Made by a program: the position numbers and the translations under genes. A DNA stretch of 7,582 nt from Magnetococcales bacterium (GTDB lineage Bacteria; Pseudomonadota; Magnetococcia; Magnetococcales; JADGCH01): NCBI GenBank assembly GCA_015228995.1, contig JADGCM010000080.1:1-7582 (forward strand), read 5' to 3'. Below the pieces are notes generated by a model. That model saw nothing but the letters and a program-made list of their open reading frames with translations. It was not told the DNA's origin and did no database searches. Below are positions 1-7,000 of the stretch, one piece after another (within the stretch, counting starts at the first letter, position 1; every line of letters starts with the position of its first letter).

Positions 1-2
1 AT

Positions 3-419
3 GCCAAAGCCGATGGGCAAAGCAGTAAGCTGGCACGTGGGGACCACATGTTGCTAATGGGTGCTGGGGAGCATGCCGCCAAGATGAAGGACTACGCCTT
101 GTTGGCACGCATTGAGCAGTTATTGGGTATGAGCGGTATGGGCAGCCGTTATCTGTACGATGATGACGATGACGAATATGATGACGATGACGAATATGAG
201 CCTGATTTTGATGATGCGAAGGCGATGCTATGGGCGGCTTTTGAGATGGTGCTGGATGACAGTTTGCCCAATTGGCGTCGGGGTAACAGGAATGTTGTCA
301 AGCAATTTTTGTTAAAGCAGCTCAAAGACGGTGTCATCGGTGCTAGGTTGAATGTTCCCAAGGAACTTCATGGTCGGGTTGTCGATGTGTTTTTGTACGA
401 GTACTTTGGCGCCAATTGA
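3..419 (+). CDS. Hypothetical protein with acidic tandem repeat, 3' part only (5' end off window)
   Basis: I do not recognise this protein. The frame is open from the left edge to TGA at 417-419, giving 138 visible residues, so the start probably lies outside the window. The first in-frame ATG is at 48, preceded only by a weak GGGGA at a short distance, so it may be an internal Met. The visible part begins with an amphipathic, Ala/Leu-rich stretch that looks helical. A very acidic segment follows, with two copies of DDDDEY (residues from codons 162-197). The last 70 residues or so look globular, alternating hydrophobic and charged residues, and end in LYEYFGAN. No signal peptide or membrane segment is visible. 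The next gene starts 12 nt after the stop, so it is very likely co-transcribed with the chaperone genes and may be a partner or client-binding factor. That role is inference from context only. Confidence 0.6.
   Translation, partial: AKADGQSSKLARGDHMLLMGAGEHAAKMKDYALLARIEQLLGMSGMGSRYLYDDDDDEYDDDDEYEPDFDDAKAMLWAAFEMVLDDSLPNWRRGNRNVVKQFLLKQLKDGVIGARLNVPKELHGRVVDVFLYEYFGAN
162..197 (+). repeat. Perfect 18-bp tandem duplication coding for DDDDEY twice
   Basis: The unit GATGACGATGACGAATAT occurs twice head to tail (162-179 and 180-197) with no mismatch and in frame, encoding Asp4-Glu-Tyr twice. Each unit itself contains the 6-bp repeat GATGAC twice. The identity at third codon positions suggests a recent replication-slippage duplication or an expandable acidic linker. 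Confidence 0.85.
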
Positions 420-431
420 GGTCGGTTTGCT

Positions 432-761
432 ATGAATCCATTTGACGTCCTGGGGTTAACAGCGGAGGCAAACGATGCGGAGATCCGCAAGGCCTACTTG
501 GTTCGGGTCAAGGAATTCTCTCCGGAGCAACATCCAGAACGGTTTAAGGAGATTCGGGCGGCGTTTGAAGCCATCTCTGATCAACGCCGGCGTATAGCCT
601 ATAGTCTGTTTGGTAAAGAAACAGCCGACTTTCCGACGTTATTGTTGGCTGTGTTGCGGCGCGAGCAACCGCATCCGCAGCCGGTGACCAAAAAAGATTG
701 GTTGGATTTGTTGTCATCTTCAATGAAGGAGGCGCGTTTTGAAGTTCCTGGAGAGCGTTGA
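432..761 (+). CDS. Small J-domain (DnaJ-like) co-chaperone with non-canonical SPE in place of HPD
   Basis: This 109-aa protein has a short J domain over roughly residues 1-61. Helix I is NPFDVLGLTAEAND, helix II is AEIRKAYLVRVKEF, and helix III runs from about F38 to I48 (FKEIRAAFEAI), followed by an R/A-Y-x-x-F-G ending like the canonical YDxxG. J proteins stimulate Hsp70 ATP hydrolysis and deliver clients. The invariant HPD loop is replaced by S30-P31-E32. The remaining 48 residues have no Gly/Phe region, zinc centre or CTD, so this is a minimal class C-type protein. GAGG at 418-421 lies 10 nt before the ATG and supports this start. The stop overlaps the ATG of the GrpE-like gene, and an Hsp70 follows, so its natural partner is almost certainly that Hsp70. 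Divergent SPE/PPE-type loops occur in small accessory J proteins, so the gene is probably functional rather than decayed. Confidence 0.88.
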   Translation: MNPFDVLGLTAEANDAEIRKAYLVRVKEFSPEQHPERFKEIRAAFEAISDQRRRIAYSLFGKETADFPTLLLAVLRREQPHPQPVTKKDWLDLLSSSMKEARFEVPGER

Positions 762-763
762 TG
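750..763 (+). promoter_or_regulatory. Ribosome binding site and TGATG translational coupling for the GrpE-like gene
   Basis: GGAG at 750-753 lies 7 nt before ATG 761-763. The J-domain stop TGA (759-761) shares one base with this ATG. A TTG at 758 would also be in frame, but it is only 4 nt from the Shine-Dalgarno site, so the ATG is the better start. The overlap suggests that termination and reinitiation keep the two co-chaperones at matched levels. Confidence 0.6.
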
Positions 764-1438
764 GCAGTGGCACCGAACCGACGTGAGCAGTTGCTGGGGC
801 AATTTCGACTCTTGTTAGAGCACAGCAGTGATGAGATGTTCGACCGAGTTGAAGCGCCCATCGCTGAGAGCACCGATCTCTACCAAATTTTTGTCGAGTT
901 GGCAGCACTGCGTAACGAGGTGCGTTTGGAGTCGCGTCAGGTGAAAACGGCGTTGGATCAATTTCGCGCCAGCTTCGAGCTGCTGCAAAGTAGTCAGGAG
1001 GCGATGCAACGCGAGTTGGATCGTCGTCGTGACGAAGAGCAGGAACGTCACCATGCGTTGGTACGCTCCTGGATGCTGGCTTTGTTGGAGATCAGAGATC
1101 GATTGGAATCAGGCCTTGCTGCTATGGAGCAGCACCACATTCCGCGCATGGTGCGCCGTGTTTGGCCTGGAGAGCATTTTTGGCTTGTTGGTATGCAAGA
1201 TGGGCAGCGGCTGATTCTCAAGCGATTGGATACCTTGTTGGCCAAGGAGCAGGTACAACCCATTGAGGTGATGGAGCAACCACTGGATCCCTTCCGGATG
1301 CGTGCCGTCGGTACCGGGTGGCGTGATGACGTGGAGGAGGGCAGGGTCATTGAGGAATATCGGCGCGGGTTCCTCTGGGGGAACGAGGTATTGCGTTTGG
1401 CAGAGGTTATCGTCAACAGGAAAGAGTCACAGTCGTAG
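761..1438 (+). CDS. grpE-like: GrpE-like nucleotide exchange factor, divergent, with long coiled coil
   Basis: This 225-aa protein fits a GrpE homologue, the exchange factor that releases ADP from Hsp70. Residues about 40-105 are rich in Leu, Gln, Glu and Arg with heptad spacing, and include a highly charged stretch near ELDRRRDEEQERHH, matching the long dimeric helix of GrpE. The C-terminal part carries the family's beta-wing pattern. I168-E169 is followed by Q173-P174-L175-D176-P177, corresponding to the usual 'GQPFDP', and then by an 'EEGRVIEEYRRGFLWGNEVLRLAEVIV' type ending, corresponding to VxxExxxGYxxxxRVLRPAxVxV. It is somewhat longer than the usual 190-200 residues, and the wing His after FDP is changed (FRMRAV). 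The position between J-protein and Hsp70 genes strongly supports the call. The start is discussed under the coupling site. Confidence 0.85.
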   Translation: MAVAPNRREQLLGQFRLLLEHSSDEMFDRVEAPIAESTDLYQIFVELAALRNEVRLESRQVKTALDQFRASFELLQSSQEAMQRELDRRRDEEQERHHALVRSWMLALLEIRDRLESGLAAMEQHHIPRMVRRVWPGEHFWLVGMQDGQRLILKRLDTLLAKEQVQPIEVMEQPLDPFRMRAVGTGWRDDVEEGRVIEEYRRGFLWGNEVLRLAEVIVNRKESQS

Positions 1439-1462
1439 AGACATGGTCCTGTAAAAACACTT

Positions 1463-1486
1463 AAAGGAATGGGTATAGAGAGCGTG
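1463..1486 (+). promoter_or_regulatory. Ambiguous translation start of the Hsp70 gene
   Basis: AAAGGA (1463-1468) directly abuts ATG 1469, leaving no spacer. The next in-frame start is GTG 1484, which would give an N-terminus MNDIIVGIDLGTT, closer to typical DnaK starts, but it is 15 nt from AAAGGA with only GGGT or GAGAG nearer. Neither start has an ideal spacing. I used the ATG in the gene entry, and the difference is five residues. Confidence 0.4.
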
Positions 1487-3289
1487 AACGATATTATTGT
1501 TGGTATTGATTTAGGGACGACCAACTCTGAAGTGGCCATCTTTGAGAATGGCCAGACCAGGGTATTAACGGACCAACAGGGAGAGCGTATTCTCCCTTCG
1601 TTTGTGGGGATAACCGATGCAGGCGCACTGTTGGTCGGTCGTCCGGCCTTGAACCAATATGTAGCCAACCCAGAACGGACTATTAAATCGATCAAGCGGC
1701 GCATGGGAGAAGCGACCCGTATCTCGTTGGGAAAGAACAGCTACAGCCCGTCAGAGATATCAGCGATGATTCTGCGGCAGCTGCGTGACACGGCTGAGGC
1801 GGCATTGGGACAGCCGGTGCGTAAGGCCGTAATCACCGTACCAGCCTATTTTTCCGATGCCCAGCGTCAAGCCACCCGTGAAGCAGGTGAGATTGCTGGT
1901 CTTGAAGTCATGCGGATTATCAATGAGCCCACCGCAGCAGCGTTGGCTTATGAGGCGGGCCACCGCGGCAGTCGTCGGGTATTGGTATATGACTTGGGTG
2001 GCGGCACTTTTGACGTCTCAGTGGTACGCATCGAAGACGATGTGGTTGAAGTGGTCTCCAGTCATGGCAATAATCATCTGGGTGGGGATGATTTTGACCA
2101 GAAAATTGTTGCGCATCTACTGGATCACCTTAAACAGCAAGGGGTGCAGGTGCCAACAACTTCCTCAGCTATGGCACGTATTATCCGCTGTGCAGAGGCT
2201 GCTAAACGGCAGTTATCAGATCATGTCGAAGTCCAAATTGACGAGGAGTATCTACTCGAATATAAGGGGCGTCCGGTGCATCTCTCCTTGGAACTGTCAC
2301 GTCGTGACTACGAGGAGATGATTCAACCCTACATTGATGAAACTATGGCGGCGGTTCACACCGCCCTCAATGGTGCCAACATGACTGTGGCCGCAATTGA
2401 TGAAATTTTGCTGGTGGGGGGATCGACACGTACGCCAATGGTCAGGGAGCGCCTGCAAGAGGTATTTGGCTTGATCCCGCGCGGTGAGATCGATCCCGAT
2501 TTGTGTGTCGCCATGGGTGCAGCGATACATGCCGGTGTTATGGGTGGTTCCAAGGCAGCCGCCGTACTGGTTGATGTGACGCCCTACACCTTTGGCATTG
2601 GTGTGGTTGGGATGCTAGACGGTGACATACGTCCAGGCGTTTTGTCGCCGATCATCCGTAAAAACACATCGGTACCGGTCAGTCGCAGTGAAATTTATAT
2701 GACCATGATCGACGGCCAAGAGAGGGTGGGAATTGATGTCTATCAGGGTGAACATCCGGACGTTTCCTACGATGTACAAATCGGCTCCTTCACGGTCGAA
2801 GGTCTGAGCGATGTGCCCGCCGGTAACGAAATTGTGGTGCAATTTGACTTGAATTTGGATGGTATGTTGCAGGTGACGGCCCGTGAGAAAAGTACCGGTC
2901 TCGCCAAACAGGTGACCATCGATAATGCCATGACCCAGCAGGAGGGTGGAAAACGCGACGTATCCCAGTCACGCGATCAAGTGGCCGCTCTGTTTGGTCA
3001 GTCGAACAAAAGGGGCACCGAGGATAATCGTGCGGACAGTGGTGGCAGCGCTGGCACGCCGCCACGGATTGAAGTCCAGTTTGAAACAGATAGTGTGGCG
3101 CAGCAGGCTGCCGCACTGGTAACCAAGGCGAGGCGGCTGTTGGATCAAGCAACCGAGGCAGACCGTATTGAGATAGTTGATTTAATTGATGCCATTCAGA
3201 GTCTATTGGAAAAAGGTGATACGGACAGTGCGGCACTCCAGAAGCCGTGTGATCAGTTGGCGGATATTCTGTTCTATCTGGAGACCTAA
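1469..3289 (+). CDS. dnaK-like: Hsp70 family chaperone, accessory DnaK paralogue
   Basis: This 606-aa protein is an ATP-dependent cytoplasmic chaperone of the Hsp70 family. The nucleotide-binding domain is intact. Phosphate-1 motif GIDLGTTNS is at 12-20, and the catalytic Lys corresponding to E. coli K70 is K76 in SIKRRMG. The INEPTAAALAYEAG connector is present, phosphate-2 DLGGGTFD is at 175-182, and the adenosine motif reads LLVGGSTRTPMV. The interdomain linker VLVD is at 366-369, followed by DVTPYTFGIG and a beta-type substrate-binding domain to about 490. The last 115 residues or so are a low-conservation, Gln/Asp/Gly-rich stretch and two helices, shorter than the E. coli lid and tail, with no EEVD-like end. 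At the site of E. coli T199 (GDTHLGG) the sequence is GNNHLGG, so Thr is replaced by Asn. It follows its own J and GrpE genes, and its stop overlaps the next ATG. It is likely a specialised paralogue rather than housekeeping DnaK. Confidence 0.95.
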   Translation: MGIESVNDIIVGIDLGTTNSEVAIFENGQTRVLTDQQGERILPSFVGITDAGALLVGRPALNQYVANPERTIKSIKRRMGEATRISLGKNSYSPSEISAMILRQLRDTAEAALGQPVRKAVITVPAYFSDAQRQATREAGEIAGLEVMRIINEPTAAALAYEAGHRGSRRVLVYDLGGGTFDVSVVRIEDDVVEVVSSHGNNHLGGDDFDQKIVAHLLDHLKQQGVQVPTTSSAMARIIRCAEAAKRQLSDHVEVQIDEEYLLEYKGRPVHLSLELSRRDYEEMIQPYIDETMAAVHTALNGANMTVAAIDEILLVGGSTRTPMVRERLQEVFGLIPRGEIDPDLCVAMGAAIHAGVMGGSKAAAVLVDVTPYTFGIGVVGMLDGDIRPGVLSPIIRKNTSVPVSRSEIYMTMIDGQERVGIDVYQGEHPDVSYDVQIGSFTVEGLSDVPAGNEIVVQFDLNLDGMLQVTAREKSTGLAKQVTIDNAMTQQEGGKRDVSQSRDQVAALFGQSNKRGTEDNRADSGGSAGTPPRIEVQFETDSVAQQAAALVTKARRLLDQATEADRIEIVDLIDAIQSLLEKGDTDSAALQKPCDQLADILFYLET

Positions 3290-3291
3290 TG
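3280..3291 (+). promoter_or_regulatory. Ribosome binding site and TAATG coupling for the zinc-ribbon/HD gene
   Basis: GGAG at 3280-3283 stands 5 nt before ATG 3289-3291, and the Hsp70 stop TAA (3287-3289) shares its last base with that ATG. The CTGGAG context matches the one before the GrpE-like gene (748-753). The arrangement fixes the start and implies coupled translation of the Hsp70 and HD protein. Confidence 0.6.
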
Positions 3292-4008
3292 GACCGCTGT
3301 CCCATCTGTCGTGGTCATGTAGTGGTAGCAACGACCGGCGGCAGTCATTGCCAGCGGTGCGGTGCGGATCTGTGCCTGATTGCCGATGCCGAGCAGAAAA
3401 GCGGCCATTACCTGAAACAGGCATGCCAATGCCTGTTATCAGGTGGTGACTGGTCGCAGGCACTGGCATTGGTGCGGCAGTCCGCCAAATGGCGGCGGAC
3501 GCCGCTAGCCGACCAAGCTGCGACATTGCTGACAGCGGCGGCTGCCTCTGAACGGCAGCAACAAAGCAGCAGTCAGCTTCTAGGGCGGGCCATCGACATG
3601 GCTGTTGCGGCACATCGTGGCCAGTGCGATAGGGCGGGTGCGCCCTACATATTACATCCGTTACGGCTGATGCTACAGATGGATACCGATCTGGAGCGTA
3701 TGGTGGCTGTTTTACACGATGTGATTGAGGACACGACCCTCACACTGGAGCAACTACGCGATGAGGGCTTTCCCGCGACAGTAATGGAGGCGATTGACCA
3801 CCTGACGCGTCGCACGGATGAAGAATATGAGGCTTATATCCAGCGTATTAGCCCCCATCCGTTGGCGTGCCGAGTCAAGTTGGCTGATTTGCGCGATAAC
3901 ATGGATACCACTCGGCTGGCTCATCCCCTTACCGACCAAGATTGGCAGCGGCTACAACGCTACCGGCAAGCATGGCAGGTTATTACCAGTAGCGATACTG
4001 GTTGTTAG
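3289..4008 (+). CDS. Zinc-ribbon protein fused to RelA/SpoT-type HD hydrolase domain
   Basis: This 239-aa protein has three visible parts. Residues 1-30 form a probable zinc ribbon with ligands C4-x2-C7 and C21-x2-C24. Residues about 38-95 are helical and TPR-like (LLSGGDWSQALALVRQSAKW). Residues about 98-235 match the HD hydrolase domain of RelA/SpoT and small alarmone hydrolases, which remove the 3'-pyrophosphate of (p)ppGpp using Mn2+. Putative metal ligands are H123 (YILHP), H143-D144 (LHDVIEDT) and D200 (KLADLRDN). E147-D148, the catalytic pair, and N204 are also present. No synthetase domain follows, so it would be hydrolase only. The position of Rel Arg44 is Asp (GQCDRAG), as I recall for related stand-alone bacterial HD proteins, so the true substrate may be another nucleotide. 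Translation is coupled to the Hsp70 gene. The HD fold is firm, the substrate is not. Confidence 0.85.
   Translation: MDRCPICRGHVVVATTGGSHCQRCGADLCLIADAEQKSGHYLKQACQCLLSGGDWSQALALVRQSAKWRRTPLADQAATLLTAAAASERQQQSSSQLLGRAIDMAVAAHRGQCDRAGAPYILHPLRLMLQMDTDLERMVAVLHDVIEDTTLTLEQLRDEGFPATVMEAIDHLTRRTDEEYEAYIQRISPHPLACRVKLADLRDNMDTTRLAHPLTDQDWQRLQRYRQAWQVITSSDTGC
3985..4002 (+). terminator. GNRA-loop hairpin at the end of the chaperone operon
   Basis: ACCAGTA (3985-3991), the tetraloop GCGA (3992-3995) and TACTGGT (3996-4002) form a perfect 7-bp stem with a GNRA loop. The hairpin overlaps the last codons of the HD gene and sits just before its TAG stop. Only a poor U tract (TTGTTAGGG) follows, so it may be a weak terminator or a 3'-end stabiliser rather than a strong intrinsic terminator. 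Confidence 0.35.
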
Positions 4009-4093
4009 GGTGGCTACGGCACTGCGAGACTTTCCTACTCATACTGTTTTTGGCTAATACTCTAAAGTCAAGGTAGCCATTTTGTTGCTCCTA
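4009..4093. other. Convergent intergenic region with TGGCTA/TAGCCA repeats
   Basis: This 85-bp stretch separates the + strand operon from the converging hsdR gene. TGGCTAC (4011-4017) and TGGCTA (4051-4056) are both inverted relative to GTAGCCA (4073-4079). The nearer pair could make a 6-bp stem with a 17-nt loop, followed by TTTTG on the + strand. This could contribute to termination, but the stem is short. No coding signal is seen. Confidence 0.3.
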
Positions 4094-7000
4094 TTACGCC
4101 GCCGCTCCATAAACGCTGCTGTTGCGTTCAGGGTAGCTTTCGTAAAAATGCTCGAATATGACCGCACACTTCAACTCATAAATGTCAGGCGTGTACGCAG
4201 CTGGCAGGCCGGAATCAAGCATATCCTCAATAGTCAGCTTGAGTTGTGAACGGGACATCGCCTTTTGACGCCAATTCAAAACCAGCAGTTGTTTGAGCCG
4301 TTCCAGTAATACCCGTGCCACCTGCTTGACGATGGCACGTTCCTCCGGGCTCAAATCCGGTGCGGGACGAGTAAGGATGTCGAAAACAACCAGCTCTTCC
4401 TCGCTCATGTTTTCGCGGACGTGCCGCTCTTGCTCTTCGTTCAGGCTGCGGCTCAGCTCCAGCAGATTGTGAAACAGCTCTTCAATGTTGCGGCTGCCAG
4501 CGTTGTAGCTGTCGATCAGCTGCGTGAATTTCTGGGCAAAATCGGCGCGGGTGCGGTTAAGGCGGATCAATTGTTCCAACCGAGCACCGATGGCGGCCTT
4601 GAGTTGCTCCAGCTCGGTGTTCTTGTGGCGCGACTGTCGGAAGCGCTGGGCTAAGGCCTCGCAATTGATCTTGGATAGATCCAGGGCGGGTGGCCCGTGC
4701 TCGCAGATAGTCATGCCGGTGATGGAATCATCCAGCAGGGTATTGATATTCCCCATCACCCGCTTAATATCCGGCGATCCCAGATTGAGTTTAGCGCGCA
4801 TAGCGGCAGCGATGGTATGGATGGCAGCCACCCGGTCCGCAAATTCCAACGCCACGGTATCGGGTTTAACCGCACGATACAGAGTGGACAGCAGCCGTTC
4901 GTGGCTGAAGAAATCCCTGCGCATGGAGTCAGGCGAGATGAGGGCATTAATGGCATCCTCCAGACGTTGCAACCGTTCCATGCCATCACCAGCAGCCAGT
5001 TGCTCCAGCTCTGCAAGGGCAATTCCCTGGGCGTTGCAAAATGCCGTCGCCTCGGCCACGGCTTGGCGCAGATCCTCGACCAGCTGTTGCTTGTCTTTGA
5101 CCGGGTTCTGGCCACCATCACCAGCACCATAGATCGCCAAAGCCTTTTCCAAGGAAGTAAAAACGTTGGCATAATCCACAATTAAGCCGCTGTGCTTGCC
5201 AGGAAAGACCCGGTTGGCACGGGCGATGGTCTGCATCAGGGCATGGTTACGCATCGGTTTATCCAGGTAGACCGTCGAGCAGCTCGGGGCATCGAAGCCG
5301 GTCAGCCACATGGCGCAGACGAAGACCAGCCGTAACGGATCCTGAGCATCTCTGAATTTTTCGTCTAAAGGTGGCTGTGATTCGTTCATCCGCTGGCGGT
5401 GTGGTTCGATCTCCAGCCCCAGCTTACGCATCTGGGCGATTTCGTTGTGGCCGGGTGAGACGATCAGCGCCATCTCCGTAGTGGAGAGGACATCAAGCTG
5501 CTGTAACAGCTCGGCCCGACGGCTGGGTGTAAGGTCGGCACGGCCAAGTTCGTCGTTAACTTGTTGGCTGGCCGCCAGCCAGTGTTGCCGCACCTTGTCG
5601 TGCATCTTGAGGGCGGTGACCTTGTCAATTGAGACCACCAGCGCCTTGCCCATAAAGCCACGGCCCAGAAAGTGGCGGACGATATCCTGGGCCACGGTTT
5701 CCAGCCGATCATCACGGGTGAGCAGGTGATATTGGCGTGCGAGTTCCCGTTCCAGCTTGCTCTCCTGCTCTGGATCAAGCTCCGCATCCTCAATTAGCCG
5801 GTAGATCGCCTCGTTCAGATCTGGGTTGACCAGCTGCAACTCCGGGGTGCGGTTTTCATAAAACAGCGGCACCGTCGCCCCATCCGCCACCGATTGCTGA
5901 AAGTCATAGATGGAGACGTAATCACCAAACACCTCGCGGGTGCGCTCTTCCCCAGCAATGAGGGGCGTACCAGTAAAAGCGAGGAAAATTGCCTTCGGCA
6001 GGGCGGCGCGCATGTTGAGGGCCAGGGTATCATATTGGCTACGGTGGGCCTCGTCGGTAAGCACGATGACATCGGTGCGATCAGAAAGCTGTTCCGTGCT
6101 CTGGAACTTATGCACCAAGGTGAAAATATAACGATGGTTGCCACGCAGTAATTGCCGCAAGTGAGCACCGCTGCCAGCGTGGCAATGGTCGCTTTCGGCC
6201 TCGCTCACCGCTCCAGCGACCTTGAAAGTCTTGGCGATCTGCTCGTCCAGCTCCACCCGGTCGGTCACCACCACGAAGGTCCAGTTACCCGCCAACTTAC
6301 GCAGCACCTTTTGGGCAAAAAAAACCATCGAAAAACTCTTACCGCTGCCTTGTGTCTGCCAAAACACCCCGGCACGGCCATGGCCATCACGCCGTGCTGC
6401 CCGCATGGAGGCGATGGCGTTATTGACGCCCAGATACTGGTGATTCTGGCCGATGATCTTGACCAGCCCCGCCTTGTGTTCGGAAAAGAGGGTGAAATTT
6501 TCCACCAGATCCAGCAAGCGGGCCGGATCGCAGACCCCCTTCAATATAACCTCTAGGGAGACCCGGCGCGGTTCCTCCTCCCGTTCGATGCGTTTCCACT
6601 CAAAAAAACGTCCCCAATCGGCCGTCAGGGAACCAACGCGACTGTCGCTACCATTAGAGGCGATGAGCAAAGCGTTGTACCAGAACAGGGCGGGGATCTG
6701 TTCCCTGTAGCGGCTCAGATTTTCATCAAAGGCGGCGCGGGCGGCAACACCCGGCCGCTTGAACTCGATCACCACTAGGGGTAAGCCATTGACGAAACCC
6801 ACCAAGTCCGGACGGCAGCTGTAGCGGCTACCGGTGATGGCAAACTGATTGACCGCCAGGAAGTCGTTGTTCTCCGGATTCTCCCAATCAACCAAGCGCA
6901 GCCGCACACTTTTCTGGCCGCCGTGTTCCCGGTCGGGCAGAGAAACCAGCAACCCCTCTTTAAGCAGCCGATAAATTTCCCGATTGGCCGCTACCAAGCT

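Noticed and set aside
1..57. Eighteen-codon frame beginning with ATG at base 1
   Set aside because: It ends at TAA 55-57 and overlaps the better-supported frame of the acidic protein; it could be only a chance frame at the window edge.
758..760. TTG as the start of the GrpE-like gene
   Set aside because: ATG 761 is a stronger start codon with better spacing (7 nt) from GGAG and a classic TGATG overlap.
1048..1704. 218-codon minus-strand open frame antisense to the GrpE-like and Hsp70 genes
   Set aside because: It overlaps two well-supported coding genes, is Ser/Arg/Pro-rich without domain features, and is best explained as a shadow of the opposite strand.
2790..3305. 171-codon minus-strand open frame antisense to the Hsp70 lid region
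   Set aside because: It lies opposite conserved Hsp70 coding sequence and has no recognisable domain.
4524..5132. 202-codon + strand open frame inside hsdR
   Set aside because: It is antisense to intact hsdR coding sequence, with Ser/Arg-rich composition typical of a shadow frame.
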